This document shows, one piece after another, positions 7,915-17,078 of a stretch of 64,000 nt of DNA (positions are counted from its first letter, which is position 1; every line of letters starts with the position of its first letter). The notes below the pieces were generated by a model, which saw nothing but the letters and a program-made list of their open reading frames with translations, was not told the DNA's origin and did not search any database. The position numbers and the translations under genes were made by a program. Origin of the DNA: DATAXI01 sp963756185 (GTDB lineage: Bacteria > Verrucomicrobiota > Verrucomicrobiia > Chthoniobacterales > Chthoniobacteraceae); contig CAVWMS010000001.1 of the NCBI GenBank assembly GCA_963756185.1, forward strand, positions 806,001-870,000, given 5' to 3'.

Positions 7915-8675
7915 GAATTGCGGATTGCGGATTGCGGATCTCGGATTGGGAGAGAGGTTCGGGGCGGGTACGCAAAGTGGGGAATTGATAATTGCTAATG
8001 TAAAATTGCTAATTGGAAGAGGGAGGTTTGGGGCGGCTACACAAAGTGAGGAATTGCTGATTGCTGATGTGAGATTGCTGATTGGGAGAGAGGTTCGGGG
8101 CGGGTACGCAAAGTGGGGAATTGATAATTGCTAATGTAAAATTGCTAATTGGGAGAGAGAGGTTTGGGGCGGCTACACAAAGTGAGGAATTGCTGATTGA
8201 TGATGTGAGATTGCTGATTGGGAGAGAGGTTCGGGGCGGCTACACAAAGTCGTGAATTGATAATTGATAATGTAAAATTGCTAATTGGGAGAGGGAGGTT
8301 TGGGGCGGCTACACAAAGTGAGGAATTGCTGATTGATGATGTGAGATTGCTGATTGGGAGAGAGGTTCGGGGCGGCTACACAAAGTCGTGAATTGATAAT
8401 TGATAATGTAAAATTGCTAATTGGGAGAGGGAGGTTTGGGGCGGCTACACAAAGTGAGGAATTGCTGATTGATGATGTGAGATTGACTCGCCTTTCCGGC
8501 TCGCCCCGCGGCCGCGGGAGTCCGCCTTCGGCGGATCGTCTCGCTCCGCTCGGCTGCTGATTGGGAGAGAGGTTCGGGGCGGGCACGCAAAGTCGTGAAT
8601 TGATAATTGCTAATGTAAAATTGCTAATTGGGAGAGAGGTTCGGGGCGGCTATACAAAGTCGTGAATTGCTGATT
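7915..8675. repeat. Tandem repeat array, ten degenerate 67/69-bp units
   Basis: The core GGGGCGGSTACRCAAAGT recurs at about 7961, 8030, 8097, 8166, 8233, 8302, 8369, 8438, 8576 and 8643. Spacing alternates 69 and 67 bases, so the real period is a 136-bp pair: one half has GAGGAATTGCTGATTG after the core, the other has GTGAATTGATAATTG. The step of 138 between units 8 and 9 is caused by an inserted palindromic element. It is noncoding, between the phosphatase-like gene and a convergent gene. Array size should vary between strains. Confidence 0.9.
8486..8556. repeat. Palindromic REP-like element, copy 1 (71 bp)
   Basis: The segment from ACTCGCCTTTCCGG to CTCCGCTCGGCTG interrupts one unit of the tandem array. 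It contains the perfect hairpin TCCGCC-TTC-GGCGGA and the self-complementary CGCGGCCGCG. A shorter copy with the same ends lies at 35574-35636, flanked by the same bases (ATTG before, CTGAT after), so it behaves like a dispersed mobile palindrome. Confidence 0.75.
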
Positions 8676-8676
8676 G

Positions 8677-8714
8677 CCCCGCCCGCAACGCTTCGCGTAG
8701 CGAGGCGGGCGGGT
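8677..8714. repeat. Palindromic element with CCCGCAACGC..GCGTAGCGA..GCGGGC core
   Basis: CCGCCCGC and GGCGGGCGG arms surround AACGCTTCGCGTAGCGA, giving a GC-rich hairpin right after the tandem array. A diverged copy lies at 35731-35765 (CGCCCGCAAC..GCGTAGCGATGCGGGC). Confidence 0.65.
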
Positions 8715-8746
8715 GATCTCGGATTGCTGACTGAAGAAGCGGAGTC

Positions 8747-11700
8747 TTATGCCGTCTGCAGGAGCACGCTTACGTTGTTGCTGTTCTCGCTGACTGCCAC
8801 GATATCCAGCAGACCGTTGTTGGTGAGGTCGTCCGCCGCCACTCCGGTGATTGGGGTATTGGTGCCCAGGGCGATCTGGTAGGGCGCCGAGAAGGCCGCG
8901 GAGCCGGTGCCGAGCAGGATGCTGAACGTGCCGCCCGTGGCGCTGCCCAGGCCGATGTCCAAATGCCCGTCGCCGTTGAAATCGGCGAGTACGATCGACG
9001 AATTCCCTGTGGTGCCGGTCACCGCGATCTCCTCCTGGGGCTGGAATTGCGTGGCCGCCGGCACCGCGCCATTGCCGTACAGGATGCTGACAATGTCCCT
9101 GGACCCGCTGCTGACCGCGATATCGAGATTGCCGTCTTCATTGATATCCCCGACGGCGAGATCGGTCGGCTTCGGGCCGACGGCAAAGAGCGTGGGCGCG
9201 GCAAAACCGCCGACGCCGTTGCCGGCGAGAAAGCTGACGTTCGCGGAGCCATTGTTTGCCGTCACAATGTCGGCGTTGCCGTCGTTATTGAAATCCGCAA
9301 TGGCTACGGCGATGGGATCCTTCCCGCCGACTTTGATGGGCTTTTTCAGCGATGTCGTCGGCGTGAATCCGCCGGAGCCATTGCCGAGCAGCACCGTGAT
9401 GGCGCCCAACGAGGAGTTGGTGACCACCAGGTCCTCATTGGCGCCGTCGAGGTATCCCGCGGCGATGGCCGTCGGGTCCGCGGCGGTCTTGATGAGGGTC
9501 GGTGCGCCGAAGCCGCCCAGGCCGTTGCCGATGAAGATGGCAACGTCGCTCGATCCGCTGTTGGTCACTGCGAGATCGAGGTTCGGCGAGCCATCGAAAT
9601 AGCCGAGCACGAGGCCCTCCGGGTGCAGGCCGCCGGACTTGAAGACGACGGGAGGCTGGAATGTTCCGTTGCCGTTGTTGATGAGGACGCTGATGTTGCC
9701 GGTCTTCTCATTGACGGTGATAATGTCGTCCAGGCCGCTGCCGGTAACGAGGTCGCCGGTGACGACGGCCACCGGGCCGAGGCCGGGCGTCGGTTTCCCG
9801 CCGGTGGTGCTGGTAGTCAGGTCGTACACGCTCGCGGCATTGTAACCATGGCCGTTGCCGTTTGCGGGGCTGAAGCCGTTGATGGTGTCGCTGCCGCCGT
9901 CACCATTGATGGTGAGGCTGGCCTTGCCGCTATATTGAATGGGCGCGAAGTTATCGATGGCGACCATGCCGCTGCCGGCGATGGCTCCCTTGGTGGAAGT
10001 GATGGCGTTATTCGCGGGAGTGGCGTTGACGATCAAGCTGGAAGCAGGGACCGTATCCGAGACGCTTGTGACATTCTGTGCGTAGATGGTCTGGGTGCCG
10101 GACGAGCCCACAATGACGCTGCGAACGTCCTCCGTACCCGGCCCCACGGAGTAAGTGTCGCTCGTTTGTGTGGCGCCGCCGGTCTGCGTGAGGTGGAGGG
10201 TGTTGAATCCCGCGCCGCCATCGTAGTTGATGCCGCCGGCGATGGATACGAGGGCCCCGGTGCTGTCCACGGTCAGGTTGTCGTTGCCGCCCTTGCCGTT
10301 TATGTTGATCTGGAACAGGGAGGCCACGTCGCCGTAGAAGCCGGTGAGGCCATTGAGGGAGATTTGAGCGAACGGTCCCGTGGTTCCGATCATGAACTGG
10401 TCGGCCTCGTTGGCGTAATCCTGGTCGCCCGTGACTGTAACGACATAGCCGCCGGGCGCCGTTGCGATCCCAAACAAATTGGTCGCCACCACCTCCATCC
10501 CGGTGAAGTTCACCGTCTGGAATCCCGATTGGGTTATGGTGCCGGCGCCCAGCACTCCAGGGTTGATCACCCCCGGCCCGGAATAGATCAACTCATCGCC
10601 GGGAAATGCGATCGGCGCGTTACCGGTGAAGTTCACCGCCGCGACACCCGCGCTGTTCGGGATCGGTGAAAGGTTGAAAGTCGCCTGGCTGCCGTTTCCG
10701 ATGAAGTTATCGACGCTGCCGCTACCAAGTCCGCTGCCCACAATGCTAAAGGAATCGCTCCCGTTGCCCTGGATGGTTGTCGTGACCCCCAAGGCCGAGC
10801 CGTCGACATTGAAGAGGTTGACCCCAGTGCCGCCGTCGATCGTCAAGTCGGAAAGGTCGCCGGGACGGAACGAAATCAACCCCACGCCCGTTGCGGCGAC
10901 CGATTCCGTATTGGCAGTATTGTCCGCGTTGATAGTCCAGGTCTTGCCAATGGCGCTATTCTCGTCGTGGATGTTCAGGTGGTAAAAGCCGGGTACATCG
11001 AGGATGTTGATGGGGCCGAGAATACTATCGAGCGCTCCAGCCCCTCCGAGGGAGCCGATATTGACCACATCGCTGGCGAGAATAGCGTTCAGGCTGATCT
11101 GTATCGGCTCATTGGTGGCGAGCACATTCACGGTCGCCGCGCCGTCGCCCGCCGTGATGTTAAGCTGGCCGAAGACACCCGTATCATTGACGTTGAACGT
11201 ATCGTTGCCGCCCTGGCCATTGATGTTGGTTATGACGGAGGCGGCCGTGTTGTCGATGGAGATGAGGTTATTCCCATTCGTGCCCAGCGTATTCTCGGCA
11301 AGCAGCGTCAACGTTCCGATGTTGTCATCGTAAGTCAGGCCGCCGAAGACAACGCGGCTGACGGTGGTGTTGGTGATGACATAGCTATCGTTGAAATTCG
11401 CGGACGAGTCATTGAGGGTGACCACGTCGGTAAAACTCGTTCCCCCATGGATTACCACCGGCCCCGGAAGATTGTCCAGGCCGTTGGTTTCACTGGCGTT
11501 GCTCAGATTGAAGGAGTTTTGGTTGGCGCCGCCGGTGATCGTCAGCGTCGTGGCCGCCTGCGTGTTGTTGATGTTGAAAGTGACGCCGCTGCCCCCATTC
11601 GTGCCGCCCATGATGTTCACTGCCGTGACGCCGCTGCCGTACTCGATGGCCGCCGCTGAGAGACCCGTGACTTCAAAGGGCGCGTTGAGATTTCCCGAGA

Positions 11701-12490
11701 GATTGTCAATCGTCGCAGTCCCGTGGGTGATGTCGCTCTGGTCGTTGATGTTCACCGTGGCCGTTCCCCCGGCAGTATAAATCGCGAGCGGACTCCCCAC
11801 GTTGAGGGTTCCGGCGCCGATATTGACCGTGGTGAGCCCGGCGGCTCCCGTGATGAGCGTAACCGGCTCGCCAGTGCCGGCGAACACGCTTGTAACGGTG
11901 AACACATCCCCGTTCACGGGCGAACCTTTGATGGTGACACCTCCTCCAAAGGCCTGGCTGGCGGTCTCACTGTAATGGATCCCGGTGCCGGAAATCGTCC
12001 CAGGCTCCGTGTTCACCACATACGTGTTCGCCGCCGTCGCGCCGCTGTCGTCGATCAAGACCGAGTCCGACGTATTGGCCGGAGCAACCACGCTGAACGA
12101 CGCCAAAAGATGGCTTGCCGGCCCGGCAGGCGTGCCGAGTGTCAGCGACGATCCGTTGGTGGTGCTCAAGGTGATATTCACCGTCGAGCCGGCGGCGGCG
12201 GCCAGCGTTTGAACGCCCGCGACCGAGCTATCCCAGTCGGTGGAAAAGGCCCCACCATCGACACTGTGCTCGAGCAATCCCCCGCTCGTCACGTCGATCA
12301 CCAGCGAATCCACCGCCGCGCTGCCCGTCACCGTCGCCGTCGATCCCGACAGTGCGAACGTGTACGAGAGCGCGATTCGCGATTCGAGAATCTCCACGGC
12401 TTGCCGGCGGTCGCGCGGGCTCTTCCCTCGCGGCGAAGCGGAGCGGAAACGGGAAAGGAAACCGGAGAAGACGTTGGTCGGGATGTTCAT
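8747..12490 (-). CDS. Giant secreted FG-GAP/VCBS repeat protein with LEPR-XLL-like N-terminus
   Basis: This is a 1247-aa surface protein. Residues 1-45 form a basic leader (SRFRSASPRGKSPRDRRQ) followed by VEILESRIALSYTF, a variant of the LEPR-XLL motif found at the start of very large exported proteins in planctomycetes and verrucomicrobia. Residues about 50-850 are Gly/Asn/Thr-rich beta-solenoid-like sequence (repeated TVNIxxxxG, FNVNDTGVFGQLNI). Residues about 880-1247 hold at least six FG-GAP/VCBS blades with calcium-loop motifs such as DFNNDGNADIV, DINEDGNLDIAV and DFNGDGHLDIGL, spelling a beta-propeller as in integrin alpha. It likely binds cell-surface or matrix ligands. No C-terminal anchor is visible. 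It is alone, convergent with the repeat array and 362 bases downstream of the phosphate transporter. Confidence 0.9.
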   Translation of the reverse strand: MNIPTNVFSGFLSRFRSASPRGKSPRDRRQAVEILESRIALSYTFALSGSTATVTGSAAVDSLVIDVTSGGLLEHSVDGGAFSTDWDSSVAGVQTLAAAAGSTVNITLSTTNGSSLTLGTPAGPASHLLASFSVVAPANTSDSVLIDDSGATAANTYVVNTEPGTISGTGIHYSETASQAFGGGVTIKGSPVNGDVFTVTSVFAGTGEPVTLITGAAGLTTVNIGAGTLNVGSPLAIYTAGGTATVNINDQSDITHGTATIDNLSGNLNAPFEVTGLSAAAIEYGSGVTAVNIMGGTNGGSGVTFNINNTQAATTLTITGGANQNSFNLSNASETNGLDNLPGPVVIHGGTSFTDVVTLNDSSANFNDSYVITNTTVSRVVFGGLTYDDNIGTLTLLAENTLGTNGNNLISIDNTAASVITNINGQGGNDTFNVNDTGVFGQLNITAGDGAATVNVLATNEPIQISLNAILASDVVNIGSLGGAGALDSILGPINILDVPGFYHLNIHDENSAIGKTWTINADNTANTESVAATGVGLISFRPGDLSDLTIDGGTGVNLFNVDGSALGVTTTIQGNGSDSFSIVGSGLGSGSVDNFIGNGSQATFNLSPIPNSAGVAAVNFTGNAPIAFPGDELIYSGPGVINPGVLGAGTITQSGFQTVNFTGMEVVATNLFGIATAPGGYVVTVTGDQDYANEADQFMIGTTGPFAQISLNGLTGFYGDVASLFQININGKGGNDNLTVDSTGALVSIAGGINYDGGAGFNTLHLTQTGGATQTSDTYSVGPGTEDVRSVIVGSSGTQTIYAQNVTSVSDTVPASSLIVNATPANNAITSTKGAIAGSGMVAIDNFAPIQYSGKASLTINGDGGSDTINGFSPANGNGHGYNAASVYDLTTSTTGGKPTPGLGPVAVVTGDLVTGSGLDDIITVNEKTGNISVLINNGNGTFQPPVVFKSGGLHPEGLVLGYFDGSPNLDLAVTNSGSSDVAIFIGNGLGGFGAPTLIKTAADPTAIAAGYLDGANEDLVVTNSSLGAITVLLGNGSGGFTPTTSLKKPIKVGGKDPIAVAIADFNNDGNADIVTANNGSANVSFLAGNGVGGFAAPTLFAVGPKPTDLAVGDINEDGNLDIAVSSGSRDIVSILYGNGAVPAATQFQPQEEIAVTGTTGNSSIVLADFNGDGHLDIGLGSATGGTFSILLGTGSAAFSAPYQIALGTNTPITGVAADDLTNNGLLDIVAVSENSNNVSVLLQTA

Positions 12491-12852
12491 GGCGCGGGGC
12501 TCTGCGGGGGATTTGTTAACGGAGGAGAGGGAAAACTGCCTGAGAGAATTTGGTCAGTTGGATTGGGCATCGCCGCGCATCGAACCGCAATCTCGATGCC
12601 GGCTTGCACATGTGCGCATTTTTGCCAGCTCGTGTCGAGGATTTTTAGCCGGGATTTCCCAGTTGTCCCGATTGAGGAGACTCCTCGCCCGCGAATTCAG
12701 GAATTTCGCCGTGATCGCGAGTTCGTTTGCAGAGGATTGTCGCCATTGCCAGGCTCAGGCACTGGCTCCGATCTCAGTCAGTTTCTCCCGCAGGAAGCCG
12801 CCAAAATGATGTTCCCAATATTTGGGATAAATATCGGTGCGGTGTATGCCGC
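12491..12852. other. Intergenic region upstream of the FG-GAP protein
   Basis: This 362-base stretch should hold the promoter of the FG-GAP gene and the end of the pit transcript. One short inverted repeat, TCCCAA-TAT-TTGGGA at 12813-12827, lies 25 bases beyond the pit stop codon but has no T-run, so it is only a weak terminator candidate. No gene was found. Confidence 0.35.
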
Positions 12853-14349
12853 CTAATGAATTCCAAAGAGGTGGGCCAATCCCAGCAGGGTTGCGGCGAA
12901 TAACATTCCTCCCAGGAACATACAGGCGGGCAAGGTAAGCACCCAGGCGAGGACGATGTTACGCAATGTTTTAGTCTGAAGGCCGGAGTGGTTTGCCGCC
13001 ATGGCGCCGGCCACGCCGGAGGAGAGCACGTGCGTGGTGCTCACCGGCCTGCCGCTGCCGGCGGCGTAGCCAATGGTAACCATGGCCACCAATTCCGCGC
13101 ACGCGCCCTGGGCATAGGTCAAATGGCTCTTGCCGATCTTCTCGCCCACGGTCACGACGATGCGCTTCCAGCCGATCATCGTGCCGATGCCCAGCGAGAG
13201 CGCCACGGCGACCATGACCCAGCGCGGAATATACTTGGTCGTTGCGTCGAGCGCCTTTTGATAATCCGTCAGCACCTTCGCGTCGGCGGGATCGGCGATC
13301 AGCTTGCTTTTTGCCATTTTGGAAATCGTCGCCGAGACGCAGTACATGGTGACGCGCAGCGCAGCCCGATTGCCCTGCGGGATTTCGGTGAAGCTATGAT
13401 GCCCGTCGAGCGCGGCGGCTATCTCGGCGTTCTTTTCCGCCAATGAAGAGAGCAGCGAGTTATTGTAAGTGCCGTCGGTCTTCAGATAGCCGTCGATGAT
13501 GCCGGTAGCCGCGCTGTCGTCGCCGTCCGGATGCGCGCCTTCCTTTGCGAGGATGGCGGACGCGGCTTGCGACTGGGTCACCAGCGCGTGGACATCGGCG
13601 GGCGTCGTATCCAGCTTGAGCGCATAAACCCCCGGCACGATGCCGACCAGGATGAGCACGATGAGGCCCATGCCTTTCTGGCCGTCGTTCGATCCGTGCG
13701 CGTAACTGACGCCGGTGCAGGTCAGGCAAAGGATCCCGCGAATCCACCAAGGGGGCGGGTTGTGCGGATCGGGCGCGCTATAGAGAGCGGGGTTGCGGAT
13801 GATGGCCTTGACGGCAAGAAAGAGCAGGGCGGTGCCCACAAAGCCGATGACCGGCGAGATAAGCAGCGAGAGGCCGACGGTTTCCGCCGCCGGCCAGTTG
13901 ACTCCTTCCACAAAGCTGCCCGAGTGAAGCAGCGAATTCATGACGCCCACGCCAATGATGGCGCCGGTGAGCGTGTGGGTGCTGGATGCAGGCAGCCCCA
14001 GCCACCACGTGCCGACGTTCCAAATGATCGCGGAAACCAGCAGCGAGAAGATCATCGCAAAACCGGCCGCGGAGCCGACGTTCATGAGCAGATCGGCCGG
14101 CAGCAGGCCCACGATGGCGAAGGCGACCGCCCCGTTCGAGGTGATGACGCCGATGAAATTCCAGATACCGGACCAGATGACGGCGACCACCGGCGGGAGA
14201 CTGCGGGTGTAAATGACCGTGGCTACGGCATTGGCGGTGTCGTGAAAGCCGTTGACGCACTCGAAGCCAAAGGCGAGCGCCAGCGCGAGGATGAGAAAGG
14301 CAAGCTGCAGGGCGCCGAGGGAATCGAACGGGGGCTGCATGCGCGGCAA
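12853..14349 (-). CDS. pit: Low-affinity inorganic phosphate transporter, Pit family
   Basis: The 498-aa integral membrane protein has about ten hydrophobic segments and the duplicated Pit signature: GFECVNGFHDTANAVA near residue 28 and GVSYAHGSNDGQKGMG near residue 215. Conserved PASSTHTLTGAIIG and PVSTTHVLSSGVAG segments also fit. Such proteins carry metal-phosphate in symport with protons across the inner membrane. A hydrophilic loop of about 110 residues (rich in Ala, Asp and Lys) separates the two halves, as in many family members. ATG at 14349 and the ATG three codons later are both possible. It stands alone between the FG-GAP gene and the peptide-transport operon. Confidence 0.93.
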   Translation of the reverse strand: MPRMQPPFDSLGALQLAFLILALALAFGFECVNGFHDTANAVATVIYTRSLPPVVAVIWSGIWNFIGVITSNGAVAFAIVGLLPADLLMNVGSAAGFAMIFSLLVSAIIWNVGTWWLGLPASSTHTLTGAIIGVGVMNSLLHSGSFVEGVNWPAAETVGLSLLISPVIGFVGTALLFLAVKAIIRNPALYSAPDPHNPPPWWIRGILCLTCTGVSYAHGSNDGQKGMGLIVLILVGIVPGVYALKLDTTPADVHALVTQSQAASAILAKEGAHPDGDDSAATGIIDGYLKTDGTYNNSLLSSLAEKNAEIAAALDGHHSFTEIPQGNRAALRVTMYCVSATISKMAKSKLIADPADAKVLTDYQKALDATTKYIPRWVMVAVALSLGIGTMIGWKRIVVTVGEKIGKSHLTYAQGACAELVAMVTIGYAAGSGRPVSTTHVLSSGVAGAMAANHSGLQTKTLRNIVLAWVLTLPACMFLGGMLFAATLLGLAHLFGIH

Positions 14350-14421
14350 GGATGGCCGAAATGCGGGCCACGGGAAACCACCAATTGTTACAATTGGGTT
14401 ACAAAACCATCGGAATACGTT

Positions 14422-15273
14422 TCAAGCCAGCGCGTTGTGATCGATGGTCGCCAGCCGGCGGACGCGGACGCCGGGTTTCGGGATGCAATCGATGAGGGCC
14501 CGCGTGTACGGGTGCTGCGGATTGCGCAGGACCGAGGCGGTCGGCCCGGACTCGACGATTTTTCCCCGGAACATAACCGCGACGTGGTCGGCGATGCCGC
14601 CAATGATGCCGAAGTTATGCGTGATCAAGATGATCGACATCCCGAACCTGGCCTTCAGCTCGCGCAATTGGTCCATGATCTGCGCCTGGATGGTGACATC
14701 CAGGGCGGTGGTCGGCTCGTCGGCCACGAGCAAATCGGGCTGGCAACTCAGCGCCATGGCGATCATGGCGCGCTGCTGCATGCCGCCGGAGAGCTGGTGG
14801 GGATAGTCGCGCATCCGCTGGGCGGGATTCACAATGCCGACCACGTCCAGCCAGCGGACCACTTCCTTGTCAATATCCGTAACATCGGGCCGGTGCAGCC
14901 TGATCGCCTCGGCGATCTGGTTACGGATGGTAAAGACCGGGTTGAGCGACGTTGAGGGCTCCTGGAAGATATAGGCGATCTGGCCGCCGCGGATCGAGCG
15001 CAGCCGTTGATAACTCATAGTCATTACATTCTCGCCCTTCCAGAGGATGCTCCCGGACTTATAACTTGCCGGCGGCTCCGGCAGCAGCCGCGTCAATGAC
15101 AACGCGGTGACGCTCTTGCCGCTGCCGCTTTCGCCGACGATTGCCAGCGTCTCGCCTTTGGCCACCGAGAAGGAGACCTGTTTCACGGCTTCGAACGGCC
15201 CGCGCTCGGTGGCGAATTCAACCGTCAGGTCTTTTACTTCGAGCAATGTCTCGGGAGTGGAAGTGTCGCTCAT
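14422..15273 (-). CDS. Peptide ABC transporter ATP-binding protein (OppD/DppD-type, equal to half of YejF)
   Basis: The 283-aa ATPase has Walker A GESGSGKS, Q-loop FQEPSTSLNP, signature LSGGMQQR, Walker B LLVADEPTTALD and switch ITHNFG, with the C-terminal HPYTRALIDCIP extension of oligopeptide importers. ATG at 15273 overlaps the upstream stop (ATGA), so it is preferred over ATG 15309. It is the last gene of the operon yejA-yejB-yejE-DUF885. E. coli YejF carries two fused ATPase halves; here only one is encoded and no OppF-like partner is in the window, so the protein either homodimerises or pairs with a subunit encoded elsewhere. Confidence 0.9.
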   Translation of the reverse strand: MSDTSTPETLLEVKDLTVEFATERGPFEAVKQVSFSVAKGETLAIVGESGSGKSVTALSLTRLLPEPPASYKSGSILWKGENVMTMSYQRLRSIRGGQIAYIFQEPSTSLNPVFTIRNQIAEAIRLHRPDVTDIDKEVVRWLDVVGIVNPAQRMRDYPHQLSGGMQQRAMIAMALSCQPDLLVADEPTTALDVTIQAQIMDQLRELKARFGMSIILITHNFGIIGGIADHVAVMFRGKIVESGPTASVLRNPQHPYTRALIDCIPKPGVRVRRLATIDHNALA

Positions 15274-17078
15274 GATGCGGAAGCCGGTTTCTTTTGGGTG
15301 GCGATCCATGCCTTGATTTGCTGTTCGAGAACGGGGAGCGGCAGCGAGCCGTTGACCAGCAGCGCATCGTGGAAGGCGCGCAGGTCAAATTGATCGCCCA
15401 GCTCGCGCTCCGCCTCGGCGCGCAATGCGAGGATCTTGAGCTGCCCTATCTTGTAAGCAAGCGCCTGACCGGGCCACGCGATGTAGCGATCCACCTCGAC
15501 GGTTGCCTCGTGCTCGTCCCTGCCGGCGTTCGCCATGAGGTAATCGATGGCCTGCTGGCGCGACCAGCCCTCGCTGTGGATGCCGGTATCGATCACCAGG
15601 CGGCACGCGCGCCACATATCGAAGCTCAACTGGCCGAACTTCGAGTAAGGATCCTTGTAAAAGCCCATCTCGTAACCGAGATGCTCGCAATAAAGCGCCC
15701 AGCCCTCGGCAAACGCGGTGTAGGAGCTGTATTTGCGAAATTCCGGCACGCCGGTCATCTCCTGCGCGAGCGAAAACTGGAAATGATGCCCCGGCACGGA
15801 CTCGTGCAGGGTAAGCACCTGCATTTGCCACTTTGGCCTGCTCGATAGGTTCGACGTATTTGCGCAGAACCAGCCGGGCCGGCCCGTTTTCACGGACCCC
15901 GGCATGTAGTAAGCCGCCGGCGCGGCGTCCGCCGCGTAATCCGGGATGGCCCTCACGCCGTAAGTCAACCGCGGGAGCTTGTTAAAGAACTGCGGCAATA
16001 TCGGGTCGATCTGTTTCGCGATATTGCGGTAGCCCGCGAGCAGGCTGTCGGCATCCTTGTAAAAGAACTGCGGATCGGTGTGCAGGTACTTCACAAAGTC
16101 GTCATAACTTCCCTTGAAACCGGAATCCGCGGCATCCTCGAGCATTTCCGCATGGATGCGCTTCACCTCGCTGAGCCCCAGCTTGTGGATTTCGTCGGGA
16201 GTCATGTCGGTCGTGGTCTGGTCGCGCACGTCGAGGCGATACCACGCGTCCCCGTGCGGCAGCGCGGACCATGCAATGGTGTCGCGCGCCTTGGGAATGT
16301 AATCGTTCACCAGGAAGTCATGCAGCTTATGGTAAGCGGGCGAGTCGACATTCTTGTAAACATCGACGGCTTCGGCCTTCAGCCGGTCGCGGTCGGCCTG
16401 CGGGATGCCGGCGGGAAAATCGGCAAATGGTTTCAGCAGCGCGCTCGCCATGGGGTCATCCGGGATGACATCCAGCACCTCGCCCGGGACATCGCCCAGG
16501 ATTACCTTCGGCTCGGTTACCCCCAGAACGAGGCCGTGGTGCAACAATTCGATATTCTGATCGATGAGCGGACCGGCGGCGCGCAGCCGGGCGAGGATGT
16601 TGTCGTATTGCTTCACTGTGTCGTGAGGCATTTTCTCGATCTCCTGCGGGATATCCTGATGGACGCCGCCGAGCTGATTGATCGCGAGATACTCGCCGGG
16701 AAACTTATTGTGCTCGATCGAGAGCAGCGCGCCGCGGCGGAATAAGTCATAGTTGAGCTGCTCGGCCGGCGGCAGCGCGTCGCGCTTGATGGAATTGAGC
16801 ACGTCGAGCGGCCACTGCGCCTCGCTCTTGCGCTGCGCGATGGCGGCCTCGGACATATCGGTCCATTGGTCGTCATAGCCGGGCACGCCGAGGTCCGTCG
16901 CGGTCTCCGGGCTTTCGCGGACGTTGCGGTCCCAATCGATCTGGAAGAGCTTGTCGAGCCGCTGCGCGTCGCTGAGGTGATCGGGGTTGTCGATGAGCCG
17001 CTGGTACGGGTCGCGGCTCTCCGCGCCGAAAGCGGCCGCGGCGAGCAGGAGAAGGAATATGGCTGGGAGAATCTTCAT
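15270..17078 (-). CDS. DUF885 family secreted zinc metallopeptidase-like protein
   Basis: The 602-aa protein begins MKILPAIFLLLLAAAAFGAES, a signal peptide, so it is exported. The DUF885 hallmark HESVPGHHFQ lies near residue 425, with the later acidic motif FAEGWALYCEHLGYEMG near 460 providing a likely third metal ligand, as in gluzincin-type peptidases. It is of usual family length. The start at 17078 is fixed by a four-base ATGA overlap with the upstream permease; the frame extension to 17168 lies inside the permease. Being translated between permease and ATPase of a peptide importer, it probably trims peptides in the periplasm before uptake; this is inference from context. Confidence 0.9.
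   Translation of the reverse strand: MKILPAIFLLLLAAAAFGAESRDPYQRLIDNPDHLSDAQRLDKLFQIDWDRNVRESPETATDLGVPGYDDQWTDMSEAAIAQRKSEAQWPLDVLNSIKRDALPPAEQLNYDLFRRGALLSIEHNKFPGEYLAINQLGGVHQDIPQEIEKMPHDTVKQYDNILARLRAAGPLIDQNIELLHHGLVLGVTEPKVILGDVPGEVLDVIPDDPMASALLKPFADFPAGIPQADRDRLKAEAVDVYKNVDSPAYHKLHDFLVNDYIPKARDTIAWSALPHGDAWYRLDVRDQTTTDMTPDEIHKLGLSEVKRIHAEMLEDAADSGFKGSYDDFVKYLHTDPQFFYKDADSLLAGYRNIAKQIDPILPQFFNKLPRLTYGVRAIPDYAADAAPAAYYMPGSVKTGRPGWFCANTSNLSSRPKWQMQVLTLHESVPGHHFQFSLAQEMTGVPEFRKYSSYTAFAEGWALYCEHLGYEMGFYKDPYSKFGQLSFDMWRACRLVIDTGIHSEGWSRQQAIDYLMANAGRDEHEATVEVDRYIAWPGQALAYKIGQLKILALRAEAERELGDQFDLRAFHDALLVNGSLPLPVLEQQIKAWIATQKKPASAS

Noticed and set aside
7915..8745. CRISPR array
   Set aside because: Units are 67/69 bp with degenerate spacers that repeat between units, no cas genes nearby; this is a tandem repeat.
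8963..12856. Long plus-strand ORFs opposite the FG-GAP protein
   Set aside because: Antisense shadows; the minus-strand frame has clear FG-GAP repeats.
13531..14955. 474-aa plus-strand ORF
   Set aside because: Antisense to pit and the ABC ATPase, spanning two real genes.
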